Assembly: GCF_026339875.1 (NCBI RefSeq)
Contig: NZ_JAPEPZ010000001.1
Location: 7,378,001-7,442,000, forward strand
Reading direction: 5' to 3'
Length of the DNA stretch: 64,000 nucleotides
Source: Streptomyces sp. NBC_01571
Lineage (GTDB): Bacteria > Actinomycetota > Actinomycetes > Streptomycetales > Streptomycetaceae
Shown here: positions 8,985 through 17,480 of the stretch, in pieces
Position numbering within the stretch: position 1 is the first letter of the stretch
Layout of the letters: the number at the start of each line of letters is the position of its first letter
Notes under the pieces: generated by a model
The model's input: the letters and a program-made list of their open reading frames with translations, nothing else
What the model was told of the DNA's origin: nothing
The model's database searches: none
Position numbers and translations under genes: made by a program

Positions 8985-9761
8985 TCACACTCGCCGCAGT
9001 ACGGCCACCACCTTGCCCAGGATGGTCGCCTCGTCGCCGGGGATCGGCTGGTAGGCGGAGTTGTGCGGGAGCAGCCATACATGGCCGTCCTCGCGCTTGA
9101 ACCGCTTCACGGTGGCCTCGCCGTCCAGCATCGCGGCCACGATGTCACCGTTCTCCGCGACGGGCTGGCGGCGGACCGTCACCCAGTCGCCGTCACAGAT
9201 GGCGGCCTCGATCATCGAGTCACCGACGACCTTGAGGACGAACAGCTCACCGTCACCCACCAGCTGCCGGGGGAGCGGGAAGACGTCCTCCACGGACTCC
9301 TCGGCCAGGATGGGCCCGCCGGCGGCGATACGGCCGACGAGCGGGACGTACGACGCGGCCGGCTTGCCCGCCGTGTCCGTCGGCTGTGCCGAGGACTGGT
9401 CGGAGCCCCTGACCTCGTACGCGCGCGGACGGTGCGGGTCGCGGCGCAGGAAGCCCTTGCGTTCCAGTGCCATCAGCTGATGTGCGACCGAGGAGGTGCT
9501 GGAGAGGCCGACCGCCTGTCCGATCTCCCGCATCGACGGCGGGTAGCCGCGTCGCTGCACGGAGTCCCTGATGACCTCGATCACCCGGCGCTGCCTGTCG
9601 GTGAGTCCCGAGCTGTCTGCGCGGATGCCTGGAGGTCGGCCCGGCAGGGAACGCTTGGGCCCCTCATGGTTCGTGGCTTCGTTCATCGCATGCACCGGCT
9701 CGAGTCGGCCCTGGGAGCGGTCCTGGGCAGTGATGGTGGCACTGTCTGCGGTGGTGGTCAC
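8985..9761 (-). CDS. lexA: SOS repressor LexA
   Basis: The start is a GTG with GAGAGGGG upstream, giving 258 residues. The winged helix ([20 protein letters not shown] through [17 protein letters not shown]) binds SOS boxes. The C-terminal self-cleaving serine peptidase has the Ala-Gly scissile bond in GRIAAGGP, the nucleophile Ser in VGDSMIEAA and the general-base Lys in EATVKRFK. The N-terminal 45-residue extension before the HTH is typical of streptomycetes. RecA filaments on single-stranded DNA trigger autocleavage, which derepresses repair genes. A good SOS box lies about 60 bp upstream, so autoregulation is expected. It is transcribed away from nrdR across a 530-bp gap. Confidence 0.97.
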   Translation of the reverse strand: MTTTADSATITAQDRSQGRLEPVHAMNEATNHEGPKRSLPGRPPGIRADSSGLTDRQRRVIEVIRDSVQRRGYPPSMREIGQAVGLSSTSSVAHQLMALERKGFLRRDPHRPRAYEVRGSDQSSAQPTDTAGKPAASYVPLVGRIAAGGPILAEESVEDVFPLPRQLVGDGELFVLKVVGDSMIEAAICDGDWVTVRRQPVAENGDIVAAMLDGEATVKRFKREDGHVWLLPHNSAYQPIPGDEATILGKVVAVLRRV

Positions 9762-9821
9762 GTCGGCCCCTCTCGATGGTCTCCCTGCTGGACAACGGTA
9801 GTTGCTTTCGAAAGGTTGCGC

Positions 9822-9835
9822 CAAACACACGTTCG
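9822..9835 (-). promoter_or_regulatory. LexA-binding SOS box upstream of lexA
   Basis: Read on the lexA strand the site is CGAAC-GTGT-GTTTG. Compared with the actinobacterial SOS consensus CGAAC-N4-GTTCG it has one mismatch. Its position 61-74 bp upstream of the lexA start fits an autoregulatory operator. Confidence 0.8.
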
Positions 9836-9856
9836 AGTGAAAAACCGCGGATTGCC

Positions 9857-9872
9857 CCACGTGATCATGTGG
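9857..9872. promoter_or_regulatory. Near-perfect 16-bp palindrome in the lexA-nrdR gap
   Basis: CCACGTGATCATGTGG is symmetric except for one base pair. It lies between the lexA SOS box and the nrdR promoter region in otherwise featureless DNA. The binding protein is unknown. The rest of 9873-10130 holds nothing I recognise. Confidence 0.35.
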
Positions 9873-10134
9873 CTGGGTGTATGGCTGATGCCGCGTCCGT
9901 CGGACAAAAGGGCTCATTGCTGTACTCTTCACCGCCGAGGCGATGACCGTGCCGACAGATGTGGGCCGCGCCCCAGTCTGCCATCCGGCACCCCGTCCGT
10001 CGGGTACCGACCCCCCGTACGCGCGCTGCCCGCGCGGTGACCACGGTATCTCCGCGTGTCCGGGAGCGGCACGGCCGTGCGGCACATGCCCATACGTGCG
10101 CGACACGCGCGCCCTGGGCGAATTTACGGGTCGA

Positions 10135-10181
10135 TCCCCACATCTAGTGGTTGGATTGCCGGAGTAGCCCAGAAGTTGTGG
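10135..10181 (+). promoter_or_regulatory. Paired NrdR boxes upstream of nrdRJ
   Basis: Two 16-bp related sequences, TCCCCACATCTAGTGG (10135-10150) and AGCCCAGAAGTTGTGG (10166-10181), are separated by exactly 15 bp, three helical turns centre to centre. Two 16-bp repeats with this spacing are the described NrdR operator architecture of Streptomyces nrdRJ. They start about 155 bp before nrdR. A TATGCT hexamer at 10214-10219 is a candidate -10. Confidence 0.75.
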
Positions 10182-10290
10182 TCCCCCGGGTCTTCGAGCC
10201 CCCGACCATCGCCTATGCTTGGGGCTGCTCCGAGAGGCCCGTGAGGTCTCGGGGGGTCTATGAGTCGTGCTGTGAAGGAGGGTTGGAGCC

Positions 10291-10854
10291 ATGCACTGCC
10301 CCTTCTGCAGGCACCCCGACAGCCGCGTCGTCGACAGTCGTACGACCGATGACGGCACGTCGATCCGCAGGCGCCGCCAGTGTCCCGACTGCTCCCGTCG
10401 TTTCACGACCGTGGAGACGTGCTCGCTGATGGTGGTCAAGCGGTCGGGCGTCACCGAGCCCTTCAGTCGCACCAAGGTCATCAACGGTGTGCGCAAGGCG
10501 TGCCAGGGGCGGCCGGTCACCGAGGACGCGCTCGCCCAGCTCGGCCAGCGGGTCGAGGAGGCGGTGCGGGCCACCGGAAGCGCCGAACTGACCACCCACG
10601 ACGTGGGGCTGGCCATACTCGGCCCGTTGCAGGAACTCGACCTCGTCGCCTATCTGCGGTTCGCGTCCGTCTATCGGGCGTTCGACTCGCTCGAGGACTT
10701 CGAGGCCGCCATCGTGGAACTCAGGGAGACGGGGCAGTGCCCCGCCGCGGGGAACGAGGGAGGCGCGGGCGCCGCGGACGCGGAGCGCCCGGAATGCGAC
10801 CGCGGGTCCGGAGAGGCCGTCCAGGTCCCCGTGCCCGCCACCGCCGCCGACTGA
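10291..10854 (+). CDS. nrdR: Transcriptional repressor of ribonucleotide reductase genes NrdR
   Basis: 187 residues from an ATG preceded by GGAGG. The N-terminal zinc ribbon has CPFC and CPDC pairs (residues 3-6 and 31-34), followed by the ATP-cone ([29 protein letters not shown]) that senses ATP/dATP and sets oligomeric state and DNA binding. The last 35 residues are an Ala/Gly/Glu-rich tail longer than in the roughly 150-residue family norm. It is followed after 149 bp by the reductase nrdJ, with which it is co-transcribed in S. coelicolor, and is preceded by two NrdR boxes. It therefore probably represses both itself and nrdJ, and likely also a class Ia nrdAB operon elsewhere. Confidence 0.97.
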   Translation: MHCPFCRHPDSRVVDSRTTDDGTSIRRRRQCPDCSRRFTTVETCSLMVVKRSGVTEPFSRTKVINGVRKACQGRPVTEDALAQLGQRVEEAVRATGSAELTTHDVGLAILGPLQELDLVAYLRFASVYRAFDSLEDFEAAIVELRETGQCPAAGNEGGAGAADAERPECDRGSGEAVQVPVPATAAD

Positions 10855-11003
10855 CGGAAGGCCGGCTCGGGCCGGCCGCTCGGCGGCGACCACAGACCTG
10901 CTGCGAAAGGCCGTACGGACGGCGCGCGCAGCATCAGACACACAATGTGCCATGGGAAGAACGTGGCACTTCAGGGCGTTTTAGCCTGATACAGGGAGGC
11001 GGC

Positions 11004-13904
11004 ATGACAGAGACGGCGAGCGGTCCGGCACGAGGTTCCCGCGCCAAGGGCACCAAGGCCAGCAAGGGGCTGCGCATCGAGCGCATCCACACCACCCCCG
11101 GCGTGCATCCGTACGACGAGGTGGAGTGGGAGCGCCGTGACGTCGTCATGACCAACTGGCGCGACGGCTCGGTCAACTTCGAGCAGCGTGGCGTCGAGTT
11201 CCCCGGCTTCTGGTCGGTGAACGCGGTCAACATCGTCACCAGCAAGTACTTCCGAGGTGCCGTCGGCACCCCGCAGCGCGAGGTGAGCCTCAAGCAGCTC
11301 ATCGACCGCATCGTGAAGACGTACCGGAAGGCCGGCGAGGACTACAAGTACTTCGCCTCGCCCGCCGACGCCGAGATCTTCGAGCACGAGCTGGCGTACG
11401 CGCTCCTGCACCAGATCTTCAGCTTCAACAGCCCCGTCTGGTTCAACGTCGGGACGCCGCAGCCCCAGCAGGTCTCCGCCTGCTTCATCCTGTCCGTCGA
11501 CGACTCCATGGAGTCGATCCTCGACTGGTACAAGGAAGAGGGCATGATCTTCAAGGGCGGCTCCGGCGCCGGCCTGAACCTCTCCCGTATCCGCTCCTCC
11601 AAGGAGCTCCTCTCCTCGGGCGGCAACGCCTCCGGTCCCGTCTCCTTCATGCGCGGTGCCGACGCCTCCGCGGGAACGATCAAGTCGGGCGGCGCCACCC
11701 GCCGCGCGGCCAAGATGGTCATCCTCGACGTCGACCACCCCGACATCGAGGACTTCATCGAGACCAAGGTCAAGGAGGAGGAGAAGATCCGCGCCCTGCG
11801 CGACGCGGGCTTCGACATGGACCTGGGCGGCGACGACATCACGTCCGTCCAGTACCAGAACGCCAACAACTCGGTCCGTGTGAACGACGCGTTCATGAAG
11901 GCGGTCGAGCAGGGCGGCAAGTTCGGCCTCACCTCGCGCATGACCGGAGAGGTCATCGAGGAGGTCGACGCCAAGTCGCTCTTCCGCAAGATGGCCGAGG
12001 CCGCCTGGGCCTGCGCCGACCCGGGTATCCAGTACGACGACACGATCAACCAGTGGCACACGTGCCCGGAGTCCGGTCGTATCAACGGCTCGAACCCGTG
12101 CAGCGAGTACATGCACCTGGACAACACGTCCTGCAACCTCGCCTCGCTGAACCTCATGAAGTTCCTGAAGGACGACGGCAAGGGCCGCCAGTCCTTCGAG
12201 GTCGAGCGCTTCGCCAAGGTCGTCGAGCTCGTCATCACCGCGATGGACATCTCCATCTGCTTCGCGGACTTCCCGACCCAGAAGATCGGCGAGAACACCC
12301 GCGCCTTCCGTCAGCTGGGCATCGGCTACGCCAACCTCGGCGCCCTCCTGATGGCGACCGGTCACGCGTACGACTCCGACGGCGGCCGTGCCCTCGCCGG
12401 CTCGATCACCTCGCTGATGACCGGCACCTCGTACCGCCGCTCCGCCGAGCTCGCCGCGGTCGTCGGCCCGTACGACGGCTACGCCCGCAACGCGCAGCCG
12501 CACCAGCGCGTCATGAAGCAGCACTCCGACGCCAACGCCGTGGCCGTGCGGGTGGACGACCTGGACACGCCGATCTGGGCCGCCGCCACGGAGGCCTGGC
12601 AGGACGTGCTGCACCTCGGTGAGAAGAACGGCTTCCGCAACGCGCAGGCCTCGGTCATCGCCCCGACCGGCACCATCGGTCTCGCGATGTCCTGCGACAC
12701 CACCGGCCTCGAGCCCGACCTCGCGCTGGTCAAGTTCAAGAAGCTGGTCGGCGGCGGCTCGATGCAGATCGTGAACGGCACGGTCCCGCAGGCCCTGCGG
12801 CGCCTGGGCTACCAGGAGGAGCAGATCGAGGCGATCGTCGCCCACATCGCCGAGAACGGCAATGTCGTCGACGCCCCGGGCCTCAGGCACGAGCACTACG
12901 AGGTCTTCGACTGCGCCATGGGCGAGCGCTCCATCTCCGCGATGGGCCACGTCCGCATGATGGCCGCGATCCAGCCGTGGATCTCCGGCGCGCTCTCCAA
13001 GACGGTCAACCTGCCGGAGACGGCGACCGTCGAGGACGTCGAAGAGGTCTACTTCGAGGCGTGGAAGATGGGCGTCAAGGCGCTCGCGATCTACCGCGAC
13101 AACTGCAAGGTCGGCCAGCCCCTCTCCGCGAAGACCAAGGAGAAGGAGAAGACCGAGGTCACCGCCAAGGCCGAGGCGACCATCCGCGAGACGGTCGAGA
13201 AGGTCGTCGAGTACCGCCCGGTCCGCAAGCGCCTCCCCAAGGGCCGTCCCGGCATCACCACCTCCTTCACGGTGGGCGGCGCCGAGGGCTACATGACCGC
13301 CAACTCCTACCCGGACGACGGTCTCGGCGAGGTCTTCCTGAAGATGTCGAAGCAGGGCTCCACCCTCGCCGGCATGATGGACGCCTTCTCGATCGCGGTC
13401 TCCGTGGGTCTGCAGTACGGCGTGCCCCTGGAGACGTACGTCTCGAAGTTCACCAACATGCGCTTCGAGCCGGCCGGCATGACGGACGACCCGGACGTGC
13501 GGATGGCGCAGTCGATCGTCGACTACATCTTCCGCCGCCTGGCGCTGGACTTCCTGCCGTTCGAGACGCGTTCCGCGCTCGGCATCCACTCGGCCGAGGA
13601 GCGGCAGCGTCATCTGGAGACGGGTTCCTACGAACCGTCGATGGACGACGTCGACATGGACGTCGAGGGCCTCGCCCAGTCCGCGCCCCGTGCGCAGGAA
13701 CTGAAGGCCGTCGCCGCCCCCGTGGCCGAGGCCGCGGTGGCCGAGCCCGCTCCGAGGCAGGCTCACACCAGTGCCGAACTGGTGGAGATGCAGCTGGGCA
13801 TCCAGGCGGACGCCCCCCTGTGCTTCTCCTGCGGCACGAAGATGCAGCGGGCCGGTTCCTGCTACATCTGTGAGGGCTGCGGTTCGACCAGCGGTTGCAG
13901 CTGA
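11004..13904 (+). CDS. nrdJ: Vitamin B12-dependent (class II) ribonucleoside-diphosphate reductase
   Basis: 966 residues from an ATG with AGGGAGG four bases upstream. It reduces ribonucleotides to deoxyribonucleotides using adenosylcobalamin, independent of oxygen. Key marks are SACFILSVDDSM (active-site Cys), FKGGSGAGLNLSRIRSS, the NPCSEY motif with the radical Cys and Glu, and SVIAPTGTIGLAMSCDT. The C-terminal CFSCGTKMQRAGSCYICEGC supplies redox-active and zinc-ribbon Cys pairs. A Lys/Glu-rich charged stretch around residues 710-735 (KTKEKEKTEVTAKAEA) interrupts the barrel and looks like a linker. It provides dNTPs for repair and spore-stage replication and is controlled by NrdR. A strong hairpin ends the unit ten bases past the stop. 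Confidence 0.97.
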   Translation: MTETASGPARGSRAKGTKASKGLRIERIHTTPGVHPYDEVEWERRDVVMTNWRDGSVNFEQRGVEFPGFWSVNAVNIVTSKYFRGAVGTPQREVSLKQLIDRIVKTYRKAGEDYKYFASPADAEIFEHELAYALLHQIFSFNSPVWFNVGTPQPQQVSACFILSVDDSMESILDWYKEEGMIFKGGSGAGLNLSRIRSSKELLSSGGNASGPVSFMRGADASAGTIKSGGATRRAAKMVILDVDHPDIEDFIETKVKEEEKIRALRDAGFDMDLGGDDITSVQYQNANNSVRVNDAFMKAVEQGGKFGLTSRMTGEVIEEVDAKSLFRKMAEAAWACADPGIQYDDTINQWHTCPESGRINGSNPCSEYMHLDNTSCNLASLNLMKFLKDDGKGRQSFEVERFAKVVELVITAMDISICFADFPTQKIGENTRAFRQLGIGYANLGALLMATGHAYDSDGGRALAGSITSLMTGTSYRRSAELAAVVGPYDGYARNAQPHQRVMKQHSDANAVAVRVDDLDTPIWAAATEAWQDVLHLGEKNGFRNAQASVIAPTGTIGLAMSCDTTGLEPDLALVKFKKLVGGGSMQIVNGTVPQALRRLGYQEEQIEAIVAHIAENGNVVDAPGLRHEHYEVFDCAMGERSISAMGHVRMMAAIQPWISGALSKTVNLPETATVEDVEEVYFEAWKMGVKALAIYRDNCKVGQPLSAKTKEKEKTEVTAKAEATIRETVEKVVEYRPVRKRLPKGRPGITTSFTVGGAEGYMTANSYPDDGLGEVFLKMSKQGSTLAGMMDAFSIAVSVGLQYGVPLETYVSKFTNMRFEPAGMTDDPDVRMAQSIVDYIFRRLALDFLPFETRSALGIHSAEERQRHLETGSYEPSMDDVDMDVEGLAQSAPRAQELKAVAAPVAEAAVAEPAPRQAHTSAELVEMQLGIQADAPLCFSCGTKMQRAGSCYICEGCGSTSGCS

Positions 13905-13914
13905 CCGGACGACA

Positions 13915-13949
13915 TGAAGGGCGGCACGACCACCGGTCGTGCCGCCCTT
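13915..13949 (+). terminator. Terminator of nrdRJ
   Basis: A perfect 16-bp stem (GAAGGGCGGCACGACC paired with GGTCGTGCCGCCCTTC) closes a 3-base loop, starting ten bases after the nrdJ stop. Confidence 0.9.
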
Positions 13950-14058
13950 CGGCGTTCTTCGGGTCCTACGGAGAGGGCCGTTTCCCTACGAGGAAGGCCG
14001 TCTCCCCGCGCGGTGGCCCGTTTCCGTGGTGAGTGGGCCGCTTCCGGTCGGGTGCGGT

Positions 14059-14592
14059 TCAGGACTCGTGCCGACGGCCCATGATCGCGGGGAACGCCGC
14101 CGGGGTCGTGTCGTAGCCGTGGATCCCCGGGTGGAAGGTCCACTCCCCGGAGTCGTCGCGGACGAACTCGCCGACCGTCGCGGCCGTCGCGGCCAGGACA
14201 TCGCCGAAGTTGTCCTCCGCCAGGACGGTGTAGCCCTCGCGCATGCGCAGACCGGGGTTGAGCACGCCGACGAACGCCTTGTGGCCGGAGCGCTGCTGGA
14301 TCAGGACGCCGACCACCACGCGTATGTAGCGGCTGTTGAGGCGGTCCAGCTCCAGGGTCATGACCTCGTCCCAGCCGAAGCCCTTGCCGTCCTTGCTGTC
14401 CCGGTTGAGGTAGATCGTGCCGTCCGGCGAGCGGCTGTCGAAGTGCACCACGTAGGCGGGACTTCCGTACGGGTCGTCCGCCCCGTAGGTCGCCGCGATG
14501 ATGTCGAGGTCGGTCGCGGGCTCGCCGACGGGACTGGGGTCCCATTTCACCGCGAGCTCGACCTTACGGATCCCCTTGTTGAGACCGTTCAT
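14059..14592 (-). CDS. TerD-family protein
   Basis: 177 residues from an ATG preceded by GGGGAGGGGGA. The whole protein is one TerD domain: LNKGIRKVELAVKWDPSP, then DLDIIAATYG, SPAYVVHFDSRSPDG, YLNRDSKDGKGFGWDEVMTLELDRL and an NPGLRMREGYTVL tail. TerD proteins bind calcium through conserved acidic loops and occur in tellurite and stress-response systems and in streptomycete development. The acidic DLD, DSRSPDG and DSKDGKG loops here are the likely metal ligands. It is a stand-alone copy with no terABC or kinase partner adjacent, so the exact role is unknown. It is transcribed divergently from the DUF4937 gene. Confidence 0.85.
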   Translation of the reverse strand: MNGLNKGIRKVELAVKWDPSPVGEPATDLDIIAATYGADDPYGSPAYVVHFDSRSPDGTIYLNRDSKDGKGFGWDEVMTLELDRLNSRYIRVVVGVLIQQRSGHKAFVGVLNPGLRMREGYTVLAEDNFGDVLAATAATVGEFVRDDSGEWTFHPGIHGYDTTPAAFPAIMGRRHES

Positions 14593-14750
14593 CCGAATCT
14601 CCCCCTCCCCGCATTTCCGTCCGCTTCCTGCCCCAACTGCTGTGCGGTCAGGTTCGGTTGTCCATCGTGCCACGCGCGCGGGAGCGCTCGCGCGGGCGCA
14701 CTCCGCCGGAGCGTGACCAACGCCACGCTCCGTGGCCTTACGATGGCGCG

Positions 14751-15356
14751 GTGCTGGTCAACTGGATTCGCTGCACCGTGGTGGACCGCCGCGGTTTCGA
14801 GCGCGGGCAGCGAAAGTGGGCGGGGCTTCTGGGCGAGCCGGGATTCCGGGGACAGGGCGGGGGCTGGAGCCGGGGGCGGCCCGGAGTGGCGCACCTCTTC
14901 ACCTTCTGGGAGAGCCGTGCCTTCTACGACTCCTTCATGGCCCGCTCGCACGATCGGCTCGCCACCGCTCAGGCCGGGACCTTCAAGGACGCGCAGGTCA
15001 AGCTCTTCGATCACCGGTTCGATGTGAAGACCGGGTTCGAACCGCGCTTCACGGACACCGACCTGCTGAGGGTGGCCCACTGTCATGTCCACGAGGAACG
15101 GGCCGAGCACTTCGCGCTGATGCAGGAGAAGGTCTGGAACCCGGCGATGGCCGGTTCCCCCGGCATGGTGCGGGGCCTGTTCGGCGAGGCGCCGGGCCAC
15201 GAGTTCCTGATCCTGTCCATGTGGCTGTCGGCCGCCGAGCACGGCAAGTACCGCGCCGAGCGTGTCGAACGGCTCACGTTGCGTGCCCAGACGGAGACCG
15301 ACGTCGCGGCCCTCGCGGGCGACATAGTGGCGCTGGAACCCGCCTGGACCGTCTGA
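14751..15356 (+). CDS. DUF4937 / YdbC-like protein
   Basis: 201 residues, starting at a GTG (VLVNWIRCTVVDR). TACGAT at 14739-14744 lies six bases before this GTG and no Shine-Dalgarno is present, so the mRNA is probably leaderless. The start is therefore chosen there rather than at the longer open frame from 14658. The first half (WAGLLGEPGFRGQGGGW then FTFWESRAFYDSFM) and the second half (HCHVHEERAEHFALMQEKVWNPAMAGSPGMVRG then LSMWLSAAEHGKYR) look like two ferredoxin-like ABM repeats, as in the Bacillus YdbC family. No catalytic motif is apparent and the biochemical function is unknown. Confidence 0.75.
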   Translation: MLVNWIRCTVVDRRGFERGQRKWAGLLGEPGFRGQGGGWSRGRPGVAHLFTFWESRAFYDSFMARSHDRLATAQAGTFKDAQVKLFDHRFDVKTGFEPRFTDTDLLRVAHCHVHEERAEHFALMQEKVWNPAMAGSPGMVRGLFGEAPGHEFLILSMWLSAAEHGKYRAERVERLTLRAQTETDVAALAGDIVALEPAWTV

Positions 15357-15461
15357 AGGCGTGGTGACCATGCGTGTCCGAGGTGGGGGACGCGTGTGAT
15401 CTGCGCCGTATGGAGCCCGTACGAGTGCTCGATCGGCCATCACCCGAATTAGGGTCTTGGC

Positions 15462-16145
15462 ATGGTAAGACCACGGCGCATCGTCCTTGTCCGGCACGGC
15501 GAGTCAGCGGGCAACGCGGATGACACCGTGTACGAACGCGAACCCGACCACGCTCTGCCGCTCACCGAGAAGGGGTGGCAGCAGGCCGAGGAGACCGGAA
15601 AACGGTTGCGGGAGGTGCTGGGACGGGAGCGTGTCAGCGTGTACGTGTCCCCGTACCGGCGTACGCACGAGACACTCCGTGCCTTTCACCTCGACCCCGA
15701 GCTCATGCGGGTGCGCGAGGAGCCCCGGCTGCGCGAGCAGGACTGGGGCAACTGGCAGGACCGCGACGACGTGCGCCTTCAGAAGGCGTACCGGGATGCG
15801 TACGGGCACTTCTTCTACCGTTTCGCCCAGGGTGAGTCCGGCGCCGACGTGTACGACCGGGTCGGCGGCTTCCTGGAGAGCCTCTACCGCAGCTTCGAGG
15901 CGCCCGACCACCCGCCGAACGTGCTCCTGGTGACCCACGGTCTGGCCATGCGCCTGTTCTGCATGCGCTGGTTCCACTGGACGGTCGCCGAGTTCGAGGC
16001 GCTGTCGAATCCGGGGAACGCGGAGATGCGGATGCTCGTTCTCGGCGACGACGACAAGTACACCCTCGACCGCCCGTTCGAGCGCTGGCGTGATCCGGAG
16101 CCGTACGGGGTCAGCGGGATAGAGTGGCAGGGCGATGACCGCTGA
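15462..16145 (+). CDS. Histidine phosphatase superfamily (phosphoglycerate-mutase-like) protein
   Basis: 227 residues. The catalytic RHGES is at residues 11-15, with YRRTHETLR for phosphate binding and VTHGLAMRL supplying the second catalytic His. EQDWGNWQD carries the acid. The protein belongs to the broad-specificity branch of the family; the substrate cannot be assigned. TAGGGT at 15450-15455 sits six bases before the ATG with no Shine-Dalgarno, another likely leaderless promoter. It overlaps the next gene by 11 bp, so the two are co-transcribed and probably translationally coupled. Confidence 0.88.
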   Translation: MVRPRRIVLVRHGESAGNADDTVYEREPDHALPLTEKGWQQAEETGKRLREVLGRERVSVYVSPYRRTHETLRAFHLDPELMRVREEPRLREQDWGNWQDRDDVRLQKAYRDAYGHFFYRFAQGESGADVYDRVGGFLESLYRSFEAPDHPPNVLLVTHGLAMRLFCMRWFHWTVAEFEALSNPGNAEMRMLVLGDDDKYTLDRPFERWRDPEPYGVSGIEWQGDDR

Positions 16146-17040
16146 CACCTCTCCCGACGCACGCATGGGCCGCGCCCTGGCCAGCCTGCGCGGACTCGCG
16201 GTGGGGGACGCGCTGGGCTCACAGTTCTTCGTGCCGGCGCACTACCCGCTGCTCAAGCGCCGCGACCTTCCGCCCGGCACCTGGCAGTGGACGGACGACA
16301 CCGAGATGGCCTCCTCCGTGGTGGCCGTCCTGTCCCGGCACCGCCGCATCGACCAGGACGAGCTGGCCCGCTCCTTCGCCGAGCACCACGACTTCGACCG
16401 CGGTTACGGCCCCGCCGTCAACCGGCTGTTGCGGCAGGTCCGGGAAGGCGGCGACTGGCGACAGCTGGCCTCCGCCCTCTTCAAGGGACAAGGCTCGTGG
16501 GGCAACGGCGCGGCGATGCGGATCGCCCCCCTGGGGGCCTGGTACGCGGACGACCCCGAGCAGGCGGTCCACCAGGCGGAGATCTCGGCGTACCCCACCC
16601 ACCAGCACCGCGAGGCCGTCGTCGGCGCCATGGCCGTCGCCGCGGCCGCCGCCCTGGCGGCCGACCCGGCGGGGCCACCGAGCCCCGAGGCGCTGCTCGA
16701 CGGCGTCATCGGGCTCGTGCCGCGCAGCGCCGTGGGCGCGGGGCTGCGCCGGGCCCGGGACATGCTCGACTACGGGGACACCGCGACGGTCGCGGCCGTA
16801 CTGGGATGCGGGCGGCGCACGACGGCGCACGACACGGTGCCGTTCGCGCTCTGGTCGGCGGCTCGGACCCTCGGAGACTACGAAGCGGCCTTCTGGGCGA
16901 CGGCCCAGGTGGGCGGCGACATGGACACGACCTGTGCCATCGTCGGCGGGGTGGTCGCCTCCGGGAAGGCGGGGACGCCACCGGGGGAGTGGGTGGCACG
17001 GACGGAGAGCCTGCCGCAGTGGATGGCTGTCGCGGCGTAG
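16135..17040 (+). CDS. ADP-ribosylglycohydrolase family protein
   Basis: 301 residues in an all-helical DraG/ARH fold. The binuclear magnesium site is visible as WTDDTEMASS near the N-terminus and GGDMDTTCAIVGG near the C-terminus, both intact. GLAVGDALGSQF is the conserved first helix. The family removes ADP-ribose from arginine, serine or DNA bases, or hydrolyses related nucleotides. Streptomycete members are poorly characterised. The 11-bp overlap with the histidine phosphatase suggests the pair may act on one nucleotide or ADP-ribosyl phosphate metabolite, which is inference only. The 440 bp downstream hold no gene. Confidence 0.88.
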   Translation: MTADTSPDARMGRALASLRGLAVGDALGSQFFVPAHYPLLKRRDLPPGTWQWTDDTEMASSVVAVLSRHRRIDQDELARSFAEHHDFDRGYGPAVNRLLRQVREGGDWRQLASALFKGQGSWGNGAAMRIAPLGAWYADDPEQAVHQAEISAYPTHQHREAVVGAMAVAAAAALAADPAGPPSPEALLDGVIGLVPRSAVGAGLRRARDMLDYGDTATVAAVLGCGRRTTAHDTVPFALWSAARTLGDYEAAFWATAQVGGDMDTTCAIVGGVVASGKAGTPPGEWVARTESLPQWMAVAA

Positions 17041-17159
17041 GCGGGGTGTCCCCATCACCTCCATGGCCCCGTCCCCTGCGCATGGGATGTGAGGCGTCCC
17101 CGCGCCCCCTGGATCCGCGCGCGGGCCCCTTGGAACGGTGTCCCGTCCTGTCCGTGATG

Positions 17160-17420
17160 TACGGGGGTGCCGTGTCGCGGGTCGCCCTGGTGTGAGGGGC
17201 TCGGTCCTGCGCTCTGCCGCGAGGTGCGGCGGTTCGGTGTCGTGTGGCCGGTGAGGTGCGGGCGCTCGGCGTCGTGTGCCGGTGATGTGCGGGGGAGCCG
17301 TGGGGTGTGCTGCCGTGATGTGAGGCGGTCCCGTGTGGCGTGCTGCCGTGTGGTGCGGTGGCGCGATGTCGTCGTGTGTCCGTGATGCGCGGCGCGTTGC
17401 CGTGCCGTGCGCTGCGGAGG
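17160..17420. repeat. Degenerate GT-rich repeat in a 440-bp gene-free gap
   Basis: The + strand is strikingly rich in G and T. Phrases like GTCGTGTG-CCGGTGA(G/T)GTGCGGG recur roughly every 25-35 bases between about 17235 and 17400, in degraded copies. The gap (17041-17480) separates the ARH gene from the convergent MFS gene. I see no credible gene in it on either strand. Confidence 0.5.
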
Positions 17421-17480
17421 CCGGACCGTGGACCGCACCGGTCTTCCCCGGACCGGGCCCGGCCTCCGCGGCTCTCCTCG

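Noticed and set aside
10971..13766. A 931-codon open frame opposite nrdJ
   Set aside because: It is the antisense shadow produced by GC-rich third positions. nrdJ is certain, and the antisense protein is Arg/Gly/Val-rich with no domain.
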